A stretch of DNA of 64,000 nucleotides from Lactobacillaceae bacterium AF64-9pH9TA (GCA_027681045.1 JAQDCK010000005.1:1-64000), one strand, 5' to 3'; numbered from the stretch's first letter, positions 44,427 through 55,949 are shown. Program-made: numbers and translations. The notes: generated from the sequence alone by a model not told the origin.

Positions 44427-45250
44427 AAGCTCTGAACCAACTTTTCCTCATCATCAATTTCATCCGGGAGCACAATCCCCCGTTCCTTCAAGAGCTGCTT
44501 GAGCCGGTAGACAAAGGGAATATCCAGGCCGATCCGCTCCAGCATCTCCACCTTGGAAAAAATTTCCTCCGGCTTGCCCTGGTCTAGCAGCTGGCCGTCG
44601 TCTAAGACCAAAACCTGGTCAGCCCCTGCAGCTTCTTCCAGGTCGTGGGTGATAGAAATAACCGTCAAGTTATTGTCTTCCTTGATCTTCCGGACCAGGT
44701 CCAAGATCTGCTCCTTGCCTTCCGGGTCCAGCATGGAGGTCGACTCATCCAGGATGATGACCTGGGGCTTGACCGCCAGGATGCCGGCGATCGCTACGCG
44801 CTGTTTCTGCCCACCTGAGAGGTTGCTAGGCTCACTACCAGCATAATCAGCCATACCAACGTCAACGACCGCCTGAGCGACGATTTTCAGCATTTCTGGC
44901 CGGGGCACTGCCCGGTTCTCCAAGCCAAAAGCAACATCGTCACTGACCGTGGCCCCGACAAACTGGTTGTCAGGATTTTGGAAGACAATGCCGACCTTCT
45001 CTCTGACTTCCCAAACAGTGTCAGCCCCCAGCTTGACCCCGTCAACCGTAATAGAGGACTTATCCAAATCATCTGGCGCCAGCAAGCCATTGATCAATTT
45101 AGAGACTGTTGACTTGCCGCTACCGTTATGGCCGATCAAAGCTGTCCAGCTTCCCCGCTCAATCGTAAAAGAGAGGTCAGAAACTGCTGGCCGCGGGCTG
45201 TCCGGGTAAGTAAAAGTCACATGGTCAAAAGAAATAATATTGTCGCTCAT
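44402..45250 (-). CDS. ecfA1: ECF transporter ATPase EcfA1
   Basis: 282 aa ABC ATPase. Walker [10 protein letters not shown] near residue 41, Q-loop [14 protein letters not shown], signature LSGGQKQR, Walker [13 protein letters not shown]; Ser replaces the usual Pro after Glu, as is common in EcfA1. It is separated from rplQ by a strong terminator and probably has its own promoter (TTGCGC, 18 bp, TACAAT at 45282-45311, minus strand). Confidence 0.95.
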   Translation of the reverse strand: MSDNIISFDHVTFTYPDSPRPAVSDLSFTIERGSWTALIGHNGSGKSTVSKLINGLLAPDDLDKSSITVDGVKLGADTVWEVREKVGIVFQNPDNQFVGATVSDDVAFGLENRAVPRPEMLKIVAQAVVDVGMADYAGSEPSNLSGGQKQRVAIAGILAVKPQVIILDESTSMLDPEGKEQILDLVRKIKEDNNLTVISITHDLEEAAGADQVLVLDDGQLLDQGKPEEIFSKVEMLERIGLDIPFVYRLKQLLKERGIVLPDEIDDEEKLVQSLWQLNSKM

Positions 45251-45308
45251 CGCGTCACCACCTATTTGCTCATTTTCTTCTATTGTATCAAGCTAAGGTA
45301 AAAAAGCG

Positions 45309-45339
45309 CAAAAAAAAATCATCCATGAAGAGGGATGAT
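45309..45339 (-). terminator. terminator of the S10-spc-alpha superoperon after rplQ
   Basis: Minus-strand ATCATCC / GGATGAT perfect stem, 8-nt loop, nine Ts. It lies 100 bp after rplQ; the stretch in between holds nothing recognisable. Confidence 0.88.
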
Positions 45340-45439
45340 ATCGAACCATCTAAGCTAGACTAAGGTTTCCCCATCATCATCGCGCTTATTCTCGCTTTCA
45401 TGAATAATTTCAAAAAGTATTAAATTTACAGCTTGAGAA

Positions 45440-45823
45440 TTAAACCAATTCCAAAACTACCATAGGAGCTGCGTCACCCTTACGAGGAACTGCCAGCTTC
45501 ATGATCCGGGTGTAACCACCGTTACGGTCCTTGTAACGAGGAGCTACATCGCTGAAGAGCTTTTGAAGTGCTGACTTAACAACTACTTCTTCGCCTTCTT
45601 CGTGGATATCAGCGATTTCGTTACGTACAAAAGCAGCAGCCTTTCTTCTTGCAGCCAAGTCACCGCGCTTGCCCAAAGTGATCATCTTTTCAGCAGTGCG
45701 ACGTACTTCCTTAGCGCGAGCTTCAGTAGTGACGATGCGTTCGTTAATGATCAATTGGGTAGTCATTTCACGGAGCATAGCTTTTCTTTGACTACTGTCC
45801 CAACCTAATTTACGGTATGACAT
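45440..45823 (-). CDS. rplQ: 50S ribosomal protein L17
   Basis: 127 aa; N-terminus [19 protein letters not shown] and C-terminus [14 protein letters not shown] are typical. Binds near the exit tunnel. Last gene of the alpha operon, 23 bp after rpoA. Confidence 0.98.
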   Translation of the reverse strand: MSYRKLGWDSSQRKAMLREMTTQLIINERIVTTEARAKEVRRTAEKMITLGKRGDLAARRKAAAFVRNEIADIHEEGEEVVVKSALQKLFSDVAPRYKDRNGGYTRIMKLAVPRKGDAAPMVVLELV

Positions 45824-45846
45824 TAATGTGCCTCCTTTATTACAGA

Positions 45847-46785
45847 CTAGTCTTCTTGACGAAGTGAAAGACCCAGGTCTGCCAATTTATTCTTAACTTC
45901 TTCCAATGATTTACGTCCCAGGTTGCGTACCCGCATCATTTCTGCTTCTGACTTAACAGTTAAGTCTTGCAGGGTGTTGATGCCAGCCCGCTTCAAGCAG
46001 TTGTATGAACGAACTGAAAGGTCCAGGTCCTCGATAGTCATTTCGAGCTTCTTTTCCTTTTGGTCGTTCTCCTGTTCTACCATAACTTCGCCGATTTCGG
46101 CTGCAGCGTCAGCTGATTCGAAGGCCTTGAAGTGTTCGACCAGAACACGGGCGGCAAAGTTGAGGGCGTCATTCGGAGCGATTGAACCATTTGTCCAAAT
46201 TTCCAGGGTAAGCTTGTCAAAGTCTTCTCTCTTACCAACCCGGGTTGATTCAACTTGGTAGTTGACCTTTTCGATTGGTGAGAAAAGTGAGTCAACTGGA
46301 ATGTCACCAATAGACATTTCAGCAGTCTTGTTTTCGCTGGCTGGTACGTAGCCCCGGCCGTTGCAGACATCAATCCACATGTGCAGGTGGCCACCTTGAG
46401 CGATGGTACAAATGTATTGGTCAGGATTCAAGACTTCCACATCAGCGTCAGCCTTCAAATCTTCAGCAGTTACCGTAGCTGGACCTTCAACATCGAGTTC
46501 GATCGTCTTTACTTCTTCAGTGTAGGCTCTGAGTTCAAGCTTCTTCAGGTTCAAGATGATCTTGGTTACGTCTTCTTTAACACCGGGAACAGTAGTGAAT
46601 TCGTGCAAGACACCATCGATCTTCACCTTCACCAAACCGGTCCCTGGAACAGAAGTCAGCAAAACCCGACGCAGTGAGTTACCTAAGGTAGTACCAAACC
46701 CACGCTCCAGCGGTTCAACGACAAACTTACCGTAACTGTCTTCTTGATCCACGACGGTAATATTTGGTTTTTTAAATTCAATCAT
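45847..46785 (-). CDS. rpoA: DNA-directed RNA polymerase alpha subunit
   Basis: 312 aa. The N-terminal domain (1-230) dimerises and starts enzyme assembly ([15 protein letters not shown] near 35); an acidic linker follows; the C-terminal domain (about 245-312, [19 protein letters not shown]) contacts UP elements and activators. AAAGGGG precedes the ATG at 46785; the open frame eight codons further up lacks a site. Confidence 0.98.
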   Translation of the reverse strand: MIEFKKPNITVVDQEDSYGKFVVEPLERGFGTTLGNSLRRVLLTSVPGTGLVKVKIDGVLHEFTTVPGVKEDVTKIILNLKKLELRAYTEEVKTIELDVEGPATVTAEDLKADADVEVLNPDQYICTIAQGGHLHMWIDVCNGRGYVPASENKTAEMSIGDIPVDSLFSPIEKVNYQVESTRVGKREDFDKLTLEIWTNGSIAPNDALNFAARVLVEHFKAFESADAAAEIGEVMVEQENDQKEKKLEMTIEDLDLSVRSYNCLKRAGINTLQDLTVKSEAEMMRVRNLGRKSLEEVKNKLADLGLSLRQED

Positions 46786-46828
46786 TACTGGGCCCCTTTC
46801 AAAACGCACGTCTCAAAGTAAGATTTTA

Positions 46829-47218
46829 TTAAACACGACGACGCTTTGGTGGTCTAGAACCGTTGTGAGGTACTGGAGTAACGTCACGGATTGAAGTGAT
46901 TTCCAGACCAGCAGCTTGCAGAGCACGGATTGCTGATTCACGACCAGAACCTGGGCCCTTAACTGATACTTCGACGTGGTTCATACCTTGGTCAATTGCG
47001 CTCTTAGCAGCAGCTTCAGCAGCCATTTGCGCAGCAAATGGAGTAGACTTACGGCTACCCTTGAAACCCAAAGCACCAGCTGAAGACCAAGCAACGGCGT
47101 TACCTTGAACGTCAGTAATCATAACTAAAGTGTTGTTAAACGTTGAGTGAATGTGAGCCACGCCACTTTCAACGTGCTTCTTCACACGACGCTTACGAGC
47201 AGTTTTCTTTGCAGGCAT
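46829..47218 (-). CDS. rpsK: 30S ribosomal protein S11
   Basis: 129 aa; [15 protein letters not shown] and the C-terminal [15 protein letters not shown] tail are diagnostic. Contacts the mRNA near the E site. AAGGAGG precedes the ATG at 47218; a TTG directly before it is not the start. Confidence 0.98.
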   Translation of the reverse strand: MPAKKTARKRRVKKHVESGVAHIHSTFNNTLVMITDVQGNAVAWSSAGALGFKGSRKSTPFAAQMAAEAAAKSAIDQGMNHVEVSVKGPGSGRESAIRALQAAGLEITSIRDVTPVPHNGSRPPKRRRV

Positions 47219-47246
47219 CAATAAACCTCCTTATATTATTTTTGGA

Positions 47247-47597
47247 TTAACGGCTTCTCTTAGCACCCTTACGAGTACGTGCGTTGTTCTTGGTGTTTTG
47301 ACCACGAACTGGAAGACCGCGACGGTGACGGATACCACGGTATGAACCGATATCAACAAGACGCTTAATGTTCATGCTTACTTCACGACGCAAGTCACCT
47401 TCAACACGGTACTTGTCAACTTCTGCACGAAGCTTTTCTTGTTGTTCTGGGGTCAAGTCCTTTGAACGAACGTCTTCAGATACACCGGCTGCTGCACAGA
47501 TTTCTTGTGCAGTGTGTTCACCGATACCGTAAATGTAAGTTAAAGCGACAACAACTCTTTTATCTCTTGGTAAGTCAACACCAGCGATACGTGCCAT
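47247..47597 (-). CDS. rpsM: 30S ribosomal protein S13
   Basis: 116 aa, starting [15 protein letters not shown]; the C-terminal tail [17 protein letters not shown] reaches the P-site tRNA. The ATG at 47597 follows TAGGAGG; the GTG three codons upstream overlaps that site. Confidence 0.98.
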   Translation of the reverse strand: MARIAGVDLPRDKRVVVALTYIYGIGEHTAQEICAAAGVSEDVRSKDLTPEQQEKLRAEVDKYRVEGDLRREVSMNIKRLVDIGSYRGIRHRRGLPVRGQNTKNNARTRKGAKRSR

Positions 47598-47622
47598 ATA
47601 ATGCACCTCCTACTTTCTAAAA

Positions 47623-47739
47623 TTAACCTTGACGTTGCTTGTGCTTTGGATTTGCAGGGCAAATAACCATAACACGACCATGTCTCTTAATGACCTTGCA
47701 ATGTTCGCACATTGGCTTAACAGATGGTCTAACCTTCAT
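47623..47739 (-). CDS. rpmJ: 50S ribosomal protein L36
   Basis: 38 aa, [20 protein letters not shown] at the start. Zinc ligands of the ribbon are visible as C11xxC14, Cys27 and His33. It sits between infA and rpsM as in most Firmicutes. Only the zinc (C+) form is present here; no C-minus paralogue in this window. Confidence 0.97.
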   Translation of the reverse strand: MKVRPSVKPMCEHCKVIKRHGRVMVICPANPKHKQRQG

Positions 47740-47753
47740 GTTTGCCTCCGTTT

Positions 47754-47975
47754 TTATTTAATAAACCGATACGTAATTCTACCTTTAGTCAAGTCATATG
47801 GAGACAGCTCCACAGTGACCCGGTCGCCAGGCAGGATCCGAATGTAGTGCATTCTGATCTTGCCGGAAACGTGAGCCAAAATAGTGGCACCGTTTTCCAA
47901 TTCGACTTTAAACATAGCATTAGGTAAGGTATCAACTACCTTACCTTCTACTTCAATGACATCATCTTTTGCCAA
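47754..47975 (-). CDS. infA: translation initiation factor IF-1
   Basis: 73 aa OB-fold protein ([20 protein letters not shown]). Binds the 30S A site during initiation. 14 bp upstream of rpmJ and 75 bp after adk. Confidence 0.98.
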   Translation of the reverse strand: MAKDDVIEVEGKVVDTLPNAMFKVELENGATILAHVSGKIRMHYIRILPGDRVTVELSPYDLTKGRITYRFIK

Positions 47976-48050
47976 AGTTGCCCCTCCGCAATCAAAACAG
48001 TCATACTTCGAAATTATAACACGTTCGAAAAAATTTGCAAATTCCTTTGG

Positions 48051-48704
48051 CTAATCCTTGCTCAGGATAGCGTCGATATCTGCAAAAACTTTCTCAGGTG
48101 CTTGTTCACCGTTTACAGTAGCGAGCAAGCCCTTCTTGTCATAGTACTCCTTCAATGGAGCGTTCATCTTTTCGTTAACTTCCAGCCGGTTCTTGACAAC
48201 TTCAGGCTTGTCGTCTTCACGTTGATAGAACTCGTGGCCGCCGCAGCGGTCGCAAGTCCCTTCGACCTTAGGCTTCTTTGAGAACTTGTTGTAAGTTGCG
48301 CCGCAATTCTTGCACATGAACCGTGCAGATAAACGATCGATTAAAGTCTCTTCCTTGACATCGATTGCGATGACGTTGGTCAGCTGCTTGTTCAAGCGGG
48401 TAGTGATTTCGTCGAGCAATTCTGCCTGGTTAGTCGTTCTCGGGAAACCGTCAAGAATGAAGCCATTCTTAACGTCGTCTTGACCGAGACGTTCTTCAAC
48501 CAACTTAGCAGTTACTTCGTCTGGAACCAAATCGCCCTTGTCGATGTAAGACTTGGCTTCCAAGCCTACTGGAGTCTTGTTAGCCATAGCTTCTCTAAAC
48601 ATATCACCGGTTGAAATGTGAGCCAAGTGATACTTGTCAACGATTTGTTCAGATGCAGTACCCTTGCCTGCTCCTGGCAGACCAAGAAGAATCAAATTAA
48701 TCAT
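48051..48704 (-). CDS. adk: adenylate kinase
   Basis: 217 aa; catalyses ATP + AMP to 2 ADP. P-loop GLPGAGKGT near residue 7, AMP site DGFPRT, and a LID with four Cys (CKNCG and CDRCG), so a zinc-binding long form. It follows secY by 10 bp, the standard place. Confidence 0.98.
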   Translation of the reverse strand: MINLILLGLPGAGKGTASEQIVDKYHLAHISTGDMFREAMANKTPVGLEAKSYIDKGDLVPDEVTAKLVEERLGQDDVKNGFILDGFPRTTNQAELLDEITTRLNKQLTNVIAIDVKEETLIDRLSARFMCKNCGATYNKFSKKPKVEGTCDRCGGHEFYQREDDKPEVVKNRLEVNEKMNAPLKEYYDKKGLLATVNGEQAPEKVFADIDAILSKD

Positions 48705-48714
48705 ATTTTTTCAC

Positions 48715-50010
48715 CTATCTAATAAATCCGGCATATTCACGCTTCATCAACAAACCGTTGATTTGCCGTGACAATTCCAGAACAACCCCGATAACGATCA
48801 ACAAGCTGGTCCCACCCAAGCCAATTGAACTTGGCAGGTCCCAGATGTTGGTTGCAAGCTGTGGAAGCAAAGCAACCAAACCCAGATATACGGACCCGAC
48901 CGTTGAAAGCTTCAGCAACATTGAACTCATATATTTCTCAGTGTCCTTACCTGGCCACACGCTAGGAATATATGCACCCTGCTTTTGTAAGTTTTCCGCC
49001 AGCTTCTCAGGATTTACCTGAACGAAGGCATAGAAGAAAGTAAATAGAATGATCAAAAGGGTGTAGATAATTGCACCGGGGGTCGTCTGCAAGCTAAAGA
49101 TATTCGATAAGACCTGATACCAAGTCGTGTCGCCGTACTTGCCTTGGAAAGCCATCAAAATCGTGGCTGGCGTAACGATGAACGAACTGGCGAAGATAAC
49201 TGGAATAACGCCAGAGACGTTAACCTTTAATGGTAGAAAACTTTCTGATCCACTGGTCGTCGCTCTTCTCGTATATTGAATTGGAATACGACGATCAGCT
49301 TGTTCAACCCAGGTAACAAATTTCGTTACCAATAAAATTGCGACAATAAGCGCAACGAAGAACGCAACTCCTTGCCAGCGATCACTTGCACTGTTGTTGA
49401 TCACCTGATCTTGGAAGACTTGGTAAAGTCCGCCTGGCAGGCGGGCAATGATCCCAGCAAAGATAATTACTGAAACCCCATTGCCTAAACCCTTATCGGT
49501 AATTTCATCACCCAGCCAAGTTAACAGGAAGGTACCAGCTGTCATGATCATACCGATTTCGAAGTAGGTTTGCCAAGTTTGAGTCTTAACCAGACCGAAG
49601 GAAGATAAGGCGTTAAAACCTAATGTAATCCCCACACTCTGGACAAAAGCAACAAACAGCGTTAAATACCGGGTAACCTGGTTGGTTTTGCGCCGGCCAA
49701 CTTCCCCTTGCTTGCCCCATTCGACAAGCGTTGGTACGATGTCCATCTGCAGCAGTTGGATAACGATTTGCGCAGTGATGTATGGTGATACCCCCAATGA
49801 GAAAATGGAATAGTTGTCCAAGCCACCACCGGAAACCGTATCTAATACGGAAACAAGTCCCGTATTAGCAACTGTTGTCAGAGCCTTCGCATTTATCCCC
49901 GGAACTGTAATATTTGCACCGAGTCGGTAAATTACAAGGATAAACAAAGTATAGAAAAGCTTATTTCTAATTTCCTTATCCTTGAAGGCGTTCTTCAAGG
50001 TTGAAAACAT
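48715..50010 (-). CDS. secY: protein translocase subunit SecY
   Basis: 431 aa with ten membrane helices; forms the Sec channel with SecE and SecG. PYITAQIVIQLLQMD (helix 2 plug region side) and the C-terminal GLLMKREYAGFIR are typical. The ATG overlaps the rplO stop by one base. Confidence 0.98.
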   Translation of the reverse strand: MFSTLKNAFKDKEIRNKLFYTLFILVIYRLGANITVPGINAKALTTVANTGLVSVLDTVSGGGLDNYSIFSLGVSPYITAQIVIQLLQMDIVPTLVEWGKQGEVGRRKTNQVTRYLTLFVAFVQSVGITLGFNALSSFGLVKTQTWQTYFEIGMIMTAGTFLLTWLGDEITDKGLGNGVSVIIFAGIIARLPGGLYQVFQDQVINNSASDRWQGVAFFVALIVAILLVTKFVTWVEQADRRIPIQYTRRATTSGSESFLPLKVNVSGVIPVIFASSFIVTPATILMAFQGKYGDTTWYQVLSNIFSLQTTPGAIIYTLLIILFTFFYAFVQVNPEKLAENLQKQGAYIPSVWPGKDTEKYMSSMLLKLSTVGSVYLGLVALLPQLATNIWDLPSSIGLGGTSLLIVIGVVLELSRQINGLLMKREYAGFIR

Positions 50011-50450
50011 TAGATCACCTCTACAGTGCCACCAGCTGCTTCGATCGCGCTCTTAGCAGCTTCAGAAACCTTGTTAACCTTTACAGTCAACTTAACGTTC
50101 AATTCGCCGTTGCCAAGTACCTTGACACCTGACAATTGCTTCTTAACCAAGCCCTTAGCCTTCAAAGCGTCGAAGTCAACTACGCTGCCTTCTTCGAACT
50201 TGTTCAAATCTGCAAGGTTAACGATTGCGTATTCCTTGCGGTTGATGTTCTTGAAACCACGCTTAGGCATAGTTCTGAACAATGGCATTTGACCACCTTC
50301 AAAACCTAAACGGGTGTTACCGCCGGAACGTGCGTGTTGACCCTTTTGACCACGACCTGAAGTCTTACCGAAGCCACTTGAAGTACCACGGCCGACACGC
50401 TTTCTAGCGTGGCGTGAACCTTCGGATGGGTGTAATTCATTAAGTTTCAT
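50010..50450 (-). CDS. rplO: 50S ribosomal protein L15
   Basis: 146 aa; the Gly- and Arg-rich N-terminal extension ([20 protein letters not shown]) threads into 23S rRNA. Coupled to secY by a one-base overlap. Confidence 0.98.
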   Translation of the reverse strand: MKLNELHPSEGSRHARKRVGRGTSSGFGKTSGRGQKGQHARSGGNTRLGFEGGQMPLFRTMPKRGFKNINRKEYAIVNLADLNKFEEGSVVDFDALKAKGLVKKQLSGVKVLGNGELNVKLTVKVNKVSEAAKSAIEAAGGTVEVI

Positions 50451-50470
50451 TAAATTGGACCCTCCTTGAT

Positions 50471-50656
50471 TTATTTGTTAACTTCTTCAACAGAAATTAA
50501 GTGAGCGATTTTCATCAGCGCGCCACGAGTTGCAGCGTTGTCTGGTTGGACAACAGTACTGTTGATCTTGCCTAAGCCGAGAGCTTTAACAACTTTTCTT
50601 TGTTCAGGCAGACGGTGGGCAACACTTCTAATTAAAGTAATCTTTAAATCTGTCAT
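50471..50656 (-). CDS. rpmD: 50S ribosomal protein L30
   Basis: 61 aa; [20 protein letters not shown] is the L30 signature. Between rpsE and rplO in the spc operon, 11 bp after rpsE. Confidence 0.97.
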   Translation of the reverse strand: MTDLKITLIRSVAHRLPEQRKVVKALGLGKINSTVVQPDNAATRGALMKIAHLISVEEVNK

Positions 50657-50667
50657 CTATAATCTCC

Positions 50668-51180
50668 CTAATCTTGCAAGCTCTTAGCTGATTCACGAAG
50701 CTTCAGAACGTCTTCGCGAGTCTTCAACTTTTGCAGACCATCGATAGTGGCCCGGATAACGTTGATTGGAGTGTTTGAACCCAAAGACTTGGAAGTAACG
50801 TCGCCGATACCAGCCATGTCCATAACGATACGTACGGCACCACCAGCTGCAATACCAGAACCGGCTTCAGCTGGCTTAAGCAGAACGTTACCTGAGCCGT
50901 AGTGGCCAAGTACTTCGTGAGGAATAGTAGTACCAACAGTTGGAACTGAGATCATGTTCTTCTTGCCGGCTTCGACTGCTTTGCGGATAGCTTCTGGAAC
51001 TTCAGTTGCCTTACCAGTACCAAAGCCAACGTGACCCTTCTTGTCACCAACGACAACTAAGGCAGCAAATCTTTGACGGCGACCACCCTTAACAACCTTG
51101 GTAATCCGGTTGATAGCGACCAGTTGATCTTCGATGTCGTCCTTGTTTCTACGATTTCTTGAATCGTTGCGGTTTGCCAT
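50668..51180 (-). CDS. rpsE: 30S ribosomal protein S5
   Basis: 170 aa; double-stranded-RNA-binding-like N domain ([18 protein letters not shown]) and C domain ([17 protein letters not shown]). Affects decoding accuracy and mRNA unwinding. 16 bp after rplR. Confidence 0.98.
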   Translation of the reverse strand: MANRNDSRNRRNKDDIEDQLVAINRITKVVKGGRRQRFAALVVVGDKKGHVGFGTGKATEVPEAIRKAVEAGKKNMISVPTVGTTIPHEVLGHYGSGNVLLKPAEAGSGIAAGGAVRIVMDMAGIGDVTSKSLGSNTPINVIRATIDGLQKLKTREDVLKLRESAKSLQD

Positions 51181-51196
51181 GTGTTAATCTCCTTTC

Positions 51197-51556
51197 CTAG
51201 AATTCTAAGCCGTTTTCACGAGCTGCGTCAGCCAAAGCTTCTACACGACCGTGGTAGATGTAACCACCTCTGTCGAAGACAACTTCAGTGATGCCCTTGG
51301 CCTTACCAGCTTCAGCGATGGCCTTGCCAACAGCTTGAGCTTGTTCTACCTTGGTAGCATCCTTTGAAACGGACTTGTCTAAACTTGAGGCACTTGCAAG
51401 CGTGACACCCGCTACGTCATCAATCAATTGAGCGTAGATGTTAGTGTTTGAACGGAAAACACTCAAGCGTGGGCGCTCAGCAGTACCAGAAATCTTACCG
51501 CGAACACGTCTGTGGCGCTTTAAGCGCAACTTGTTTTTATCTGGTTTTGAAATCAC
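51197..51556 (-). CDS. rplR: 50S ribosomal protein L18
   Basis: 119 aa; [20 protein letters not shown] and the C-terminal [20 protein letters not shown] are diagnostic. Binds 5S rRNA with L5. Confidence 0.98.
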   Translation of the reverse strand: MISKPDKNKLRLKRHRRVRGKISGTAERPRLSVFRSNTNIYAQLIDDVAGVTLASASSLDKSVSKDATKVEQAQAVGKAIAEAGKAKGITEVVFDRGGYIYHGRVEALADAARENGLEF

Positions 51557-51581
51557 AATTTCACCTCAAAATTATTTTCTA

Positions 51582-52112
51582 TTACTTACCAGTCTTACCT
51601 TCCTTGCGGCGAACGACTTCGTCAGCGTAACGGATACCCTTGCCCTTGTAAGGTTCAGGTGAACGTACGGCACGAATTTCCGCAGCAAATTGGCCGACTA
51701 CTTGCTTTGAGATACCTTCAATAGTAACGTCAGTTGCTGATGAGGTAGTCACAGTAACGCCTTCTGGGGCTTTCATTTCAACTGGGTGTGAGTAGCCAAC
51801 GTTCAGAGTCAAGACATTATTCTTGGCAACTGCACGGTAACCAACACCGATCAGCTTCAATTCCTTCTTGTAGCCAGTTACGACACCTTCGATCATGTTA
51901 GCCAGGTTGGCTCTCATAGTGCCGTGGATAGCCTTGTCATTTTCGTTTGAACGAGTGAAGCGGATTACGCCGTCTTCTTGTTCGAACTTGATGCGTGGGT
52001 CGAATTCTCTAGTCAATTCACCCTTTGGGCCCTTAACAGTAATTTCATTACCATTCTTGGTAACAGTGACACTTTCAGGGACGTTAATTACCTTTAAACC
52101 AATACGGCTCAT
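51582..52112 (-). CDS. rplF: 50S ribosomal protein L6
   Basis: 176 aa, two repeated domains; C-terminal [20 protein letters not shown] is the family signature. Located near the factor-binding site of the 50S subunit. Confidence 0.98.
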   Translation of the reverse strand: MSRIGLKVINVPESVTVTKNGNEITVKGPKGELTREFDPRIKFEQEDGVIRFTRSNENDKAIHGTMRANLANMIEGVVTGYKKELKLIGVGYRAVAKNNVLTLNVGYSHPVEMKAPEGVTVTTSSATDVTIEGISKQVVGQFAAEIRAVRSPEPYKGKGIRYADEVVRRKEGKTGK

Positions 52113-52136
52113 TAATTGTTCTCCTTCCTGTCAGAA

Positions 52137-52535
52137 TTACCAAACGTAAGCGATAACTTCGCCGCCGACGTTCTTTTCTCTAGCTTCCTTGTCGGTAAGG
52201 ATACCAGCTGAAGTAGAAACAATGGCGATACCTAAGCCGTTCAGAACCTTTGGCAAGTTGTCAGCTGAAACGTAGTTTCTCAAGCCTGGCTTGGAGATAC
52301 GCTTCAAACCGGAGATAACACGTTCACCGTTTGGACCGTACTTCAAGGTAATCTTGATTACGCCTTGCTTACCGTCTTCAGTTACTTCGTAGTCACGGAT
52401 GAAACCTTCTTGCTTCAAGATTTCTGCAAGTGACTTCTTAATGTTTGATGCAGGAATTTCCACTGAATCGTGCTTAGCCATGTTGGCGTTTCTGATTCTA
52501 GTCAAAAAGTCTGCGATTGGGTCAGTCAATACCAT
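52137..52535 (-). CDS. rpsH: 30S ribosomal protein S8
   Basis: 132 aa; [20 protein letters not shown] at the start and [19 protein letters not shown] near the end. Primary 16S rRNA binder; in E. coli it represses the spc operon, which may or may not hold here. Confidence 0.98.
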   Translation of the reverse strand: MVLTDPIADFLTRIRNANMAKHDSVEIPASNIKKSLAEILKQEGFIRDYEVTEDGKQGVIKITLKYGPNGERVISGLKRISKPGLRNYVSADNLPKVLNGLGIAIVSTSAGILTDKEAREKNVGGEVIAYVW

Positions 52536-52557
52536 CTATGCTATCCTCCTTACCGAT

Positions 52558-52743
52558 TTACCAGCTGGCCTTCTTAAGACCAGGAATTTGACCTTTGTGT
52601 CCCAATTCCTTCAGGCAAATGCGGCACAAACCAAACTTGCGGTAAACAGAGTGTGGACGCCCACAACGTTCGCAGCGAGTGTATTCACGTGAAGAAAACT
52701 TTGCAGGACGGTGATTTCTTACCTTTTGTGATGTCTTAGCCAT
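52558..52743 (-). CDS. rpsN: 30S ribosomal protein S14, zinc-binding type Z
   Basis: 61 aa; zinc ribbon [20 protein letters not shown] with four Cys. This short zinc form (also called rpsZ) is usual in the spc operon of Firmicutes. Confidence 0.97.
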   Translation of the reverse strand: MAKTSQKVRNHRPAKFSSREYTRCERCGRPHSVYRKFGLCRICLKELGHKGQIPGLKKASW

Positions 52744-52757
52744 GTATGTCCTCCAAA

Positions 52758-53300
52758 TTACTTAGCAAATGGCATGCCAAATTGAGTCAAAAGTTCACGA
52801 GCTTCTTCATCAGTTTGAGCAGTAGTTACGATAACGATATCCAAACCTCTAGTGCGGTTAACCTTATCGAAGTCGATTTCTGGGAAGATCAATTGTTCCT
52901 TAACACCCAGAGTGTAGTTGCCCCGGCCGTCAAATGAACGAGTTGAAACACCACGGAAGTCACGAACACGTGGAAGAGATACGTTGATCAGCTTGCTCAG
53001 GAAGTCGTACATTCTGTCGCCTCTAAGGGTAACCTTAGCACCGATAGACATACCTTCACGCAAACGGAAGTTGGCGATTGACTTCTTGGCCTTGGTAATC
53101 ATTGGCTTTTGGCCAGAGATCAGAGTCAATTCTTCAACAGCTTCGTCCAGGTTCTTTGCGTTAGCAACGGCGTCACCAACACCCATGTTCAAAACGATCT
53201 TGTCGATCTTTGGTACTTGCATGCTTGAAGTGTAGTTAAACTTCTTAGTCAATGCAGGAACGATTTCTTCGTTGTACTTAGTTGCAAAACTATTAGCCAT
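52758..53300 (-). CDS. rplE: 50S ribosomal protein L5
   Basis: 180 aa; [17 protein letters not shown] and [20 protein letters not shown] are diagnostic. Binds 5S rRNA and contacts P-site tRNA. Confidence 0.98.
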   Translation of the reverse strand: MANSFATKYNEEIVPALTKKFNYTSSMQVPKIDKIVLNMGVGDAVANAKNLDEAVEELTLISGQKPMITKAKKSIANFRLREGMSIGAKVTLRGDRMYDFLSKLINVSLPRVRDFRGVSTRSFDGRGNYTLGVKEQLIFPEIDFDKVNRTRGLDIVIVTTAQTDEEARELLTQFGMPFAK

Positions 53301-53319
53301 TAGTGTCCTCCTTCCCTAA

Positions 53320-53559
53320 TTAATCTTTGCTGCTTTCAGCTTTAGCAATAACCTTAACGTTAGAAGCATGAATTGAACCTTCAGTTTCAACCACACCGCC
53401 GTTAGCGTTAGCAGCTGAAGCCTTGGTAGCCTTCTTGATCATGTTAACGCCCTTAACAACAACGCGGTTCTTCTTAACGTTTACGGAAAGGACAGTGCCT
53501 TCCTTGCCTTTTTCTGAGCCGGCAATAACTTTTACCTTGTCACCAGTTTTAACGAACAT
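53320..53559 (-). CDS. rplX: 50S ribosomal protein L24
   Basis: 79 aa; KOW motif [20 protein letters not shown]. Short for the family (many are about 100 aa) but like other lactobacilli. AAAGGAGAG precedes the ATG at 53559; an upstream extension of the frame overlaps the rplN end and lacks a site. Confidence 0.96.
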   Translation of the reverse strand: MFVKTGDKVKVIAGSEKGKEGTVLSVNVKKNRVVVKGVNMIKKATKASAANANGGVVETEGSIHASNVKVIAKAESSKD

Positions 53560-53575
53560 TCGCGCAACTCTCCTT

Positions 53576-53944
53576 TTACAATACTTCAGGGGCAAGTGAA
53601 ACGATCTTCATGAAGTCCCCTTCACGGAGTTCACGTGCAACCGGCCCGAAAATACGAGTACCACGAGGGCTCTTGTCAGCGTTGATAATAACTGCTGCGT
53701 TTTCGTCAAACTTGATGTATGAACCGTCTTCACGACGAGCGCCTGACTTGGTTCTTACGATAACAGCCTTAACGACGTCACCCTTCTTTACAACACCACC
53801 TGGCGTTGCTTGTTTAACAGCTGCGACAACGATGTCACCGATGTTACCGGTCTTGCGCTTTGACCCGCCCATAACGCGGATAACAAGCAATTCACGTGCA
53901 CCGGAGTTGTCAGCTACCTTCAAACGAGTTTCAGTTTGAATCAC
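53576..53944 (-). CDS. rplN: 50S ribosomal protein L14
   Basis: 122 aa; [20 protein letters not shown] and the C-terminal [12 protein letters not shown] are diagnostic. Forms an inter-subunit bridge. Confidence 0.98.
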   Translation of the reverse strand: MIQTETRLKVADNSGARELLVIRVMGGSKRKTGNIGDIVVAAVKQATPGGVVKKGDVVKAVIVRTKSGARREDGSYIKFDENAAVIINADKSPRGTRIFGPVARELREGDFMKIVSLAPEVL

Positions 53945-53974
53945 TATTAAATCCTCCCTTAGCTAATCCGTAAA

Positions 53975-54241
53975 TTAAACAGATTTCTTAACAATGTCAA
54001 CTAAACGGAAACGCTTAGTACGTGATAATGGACGGGTTTCCATGATACGAACGATGTCGCCTACCTTGGCTTCGTTATTTTCATCCATAGCGTAGTACTT
54101 CTTTGAGTAACGAGTACGCTTGCTGTAAACTGGGTGGTTCTTGTAAGTATCAACTACAACAACGATAGTCTTGTCCATCTTGTCGGAAACGACACGGCCT
54201 TGGTAAACGTGGCGGCGGTTTCTTTCGATTGATTCGCTCAA
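53975..54241 (-). CDS. rpsQ: 30S ribosomal protein S17
   Basis: 88 aa OB-fold protein; [18 protein letters not shown] and [20 protein letters not shown]. Primary 16S rRNA binder. 18 bp after rpmC. Confidence 0.98.
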   Translation of the reverse strand: MSESIERNRRHVYQGRVVSDKMDKTIVVVVDTYKNHPVYSKRTRYSKKYYAMDENNEAKVGDIVRIMETRPLSRTKRFRLVDIVKKSV

Positions 54242-54259
54242 GTTAGTATCTCCCTTCCA

Positions 54260-54457
54260 CTAGTTTTGTTCTAATTCTTTTTCGCTCAAGATAGTCTTGA
54301 TCCGAGCGATGTTCTTACGGACTTGGCTCAAGCGAGCGGTGTTTTCTAATTGACCGGTAGCTTGTTGGAAACGCAAGTTGAACAATTCTTCTTTGTATTG
54401 CTTTTCCTTTGCCAACAATTCATCAGTTGATAATGATCTGATTTCCTTAGTCTTCAT
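54260..54457 (-). CDS. rpmC: 50S ribosomal protein L29
   Basis: 65 aa helical hairpin; [19 protein letters not shown] start and [15 protein letters not shown] end. The ATG at 54457 lies inside the end of rplP (11-bp overlap). Near the tunnel exit, docking site for SRP and trigger factor. Confidence 0.97.
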   Translation of the reverse strand: MKTKEIRSLSTDELLAKEKQYKEELFNLRFQQATGQLENTARLSQVRKNIARIKTILSEKELEQN

Positions 54458-54890
54458 TAGTTGCGCCACCTGCTTCCTGGTCTTCTCTCTTCACGAACTT
54501 GCACTTAATTGGAAGCTTGCTTGCTGCGAGGCGCATTGCTTCACGAGCAGTTTCTTCTGAAACGCCACCAATTTCGAACATGATCTTTTCTCTCTTAACT
54601 ACAGCTACCCAACCTGCTGGTGCACCCTTACCGGAACCCATACGTACACCAACACCCTTAGCAGTGTAGGACTTTTGAGGGAAGATTCTGATCCAAACCT
54701 TACCACCACGCTTCATATAACGAGTCATCGCAACACGGGCAGCTTCGATTTGACGGTTAGTAATCCAGTGGGATTCAAGTGCTTCAAGACCGTATTCACC
54801 AAATGCTACAGTCTTGCCACCCTTGGCAGCACCACGCATCTTACCACGGAATTCACGACGGTGTTTTACACGCTTTGGTACTAAAGGCAT
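54447..54890 (-). CDS. rplP: 50S ribosomal protein L16
   Basis: 147 aa; [19 protein letters not shown] start, [18 protein letters not shown] middle. Organises the A-site tRNA region. Overlaps rpsC by one base and rpmC by 11. Confidence 0.98.
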   Translation of the reverse strand: MPLVPKRVKHRREFRGKMRGAAKGGKTVAFGEYGLEALESHWITNRQIEAARVAMTRYMKRGGKVWIRIFPQKSYTAKGVGVRMGSGKGAPAGWVAVVKREKIMFEIGGVSEETAREAMRLAASKLPIKCKFVKREDQEAGGATNED

Positions 54891-55561
54891 TACTTCTTAC
54901 CTCCCTTTGAACGCTTTGCAGGTTGATTCTTGCGACCTGGCAAAATTTCGCCACGGTTGATCCAAACCTTAACACCGATTTCACCGTAGGTAGTAAATGC
55001 GTTTACCCATGCGTAGTCGATGTCAGCTCTTAAAGTATGAAGTGGAACACTGCCTTCAGTGTGCCATTCACGGCGAGCCATGTCAGCACCGTTCAAACGG
55101 CCTGCAGTTTGTACCTTGATACCCTTGGCGCCGGCACGCATTGAACGTTGTGCAGCTTGACGGCTGGCACGACGGAAAGCGATACGAGCTTCAAGTTGAC
55201 GAGCGATGCCGTCAGCAACAAGCTTGGCGTCGAGATCAGGCTTCTTGATTTCAACAATGTTAATGTGAACTTGCTTGTTAGTCAAAGCGTTGATTTCCTT
55301 GTTCAAGGCTTCAACTTCAGCGCCGCCCTTACCGATAACCATACCTGGACGAGCAGTGTGGATAGCGATGTTTACACGGTTAGCACCACGTTCAATTTCA
55401 ACAGTAGATACGGAGGCATCTTTCAACTTTTCATCGAGGAACTTTCTGATCCGAAGGTCTTCGTTTAAAGTTTCCTTGTAGCCTCTAGCAGCGTACCATT
55501 TAGCTTCCCAGTCGCGGTTAACACCAAGACGGAAACCAATTGGGTTAATCTTTGAACCCAT
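54890..55561 (-). CDS. rpsC: 30S ribosomal protein S3
   Basis: 223 aa; KH domain with [16 protein letters not shown] near residue 80 and a C-terminal domain ([20 protein letters not shown]). Part of the mRNA entry tunnel. Confidence 0.98.
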   Translation of the reverse strand: MGSKINPIGFRLGVNRDWEAKWYAARGYKETLNEDLRIRKFLDEKLKDASVSTVEIERGANRVNIAIHTARPGMVIGKGGAEVEALNKEINALTNKQVHINIVEIKKPDLDAKLVADGIARQLEARIAFRRASRQAAQRSMRAGAKGIKVQTAGRLNGADMARREWHTEGSVPLHTLRADIDYAWVNAFTTYGEIGVKVWINRGEILPGRKNQPAKRSKGGKK

Positions 55562-55574
55562 TCAAATACCTCCC

Positions 55575-55928
55575 TTAATCGTTCAATTCTGAAACAACAA
55601 CAACTACGTGGCTGGTTCTCTTCATGATTGGAGAAGCTGAACCCTTGGCACGTGGACGGAATCTCTTCAAAGTTGCACCTTCGTTAACGTATGCTTCTGA
55701 TACGTAAAGGTTTGCACTTTCAAGATCGTAGTTGTGTTCTGCGTTAGCAACTGCTGAACGCAAAACCTTTTCAACGATTGGGGAAGCAGCTTTTGGCGTA
55801 AACTTCAAAATTGCCAATGCTTCAGCAACGCTCTTGCCCCGGATCAAGTCTACAACGAGACGAGCTTTTCTTGGGGCGATACGAACAGTTCTTGCTTCAG
55901 CTCTAGCTGAACTAATTTGTTCTGCCAT
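55575..55928 (-). CDS. rplV: 50S ribosomal protein L22
   Basis: 117 aa; [19 protein letters not shown] and the beta-hairpin region [20 protein letters not shown], which lines the exit tunnel and can carry macrolide-resistance changes. None is evident. Confidence 0.98.
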   Translation of the reverse strand: MAEQISSARAEARTVRIAPRKARLVVDLIRGKSVAEALAILKFTPKAASPIVEKVLRSAVANAEHNYDLESANLYVSEAYVNEGATLKRFRPRAKGSASPIMKRTSHVVVVVSELND

Positions 55929-55949
55929 TTAATTGTTTCTCCTTCCTTA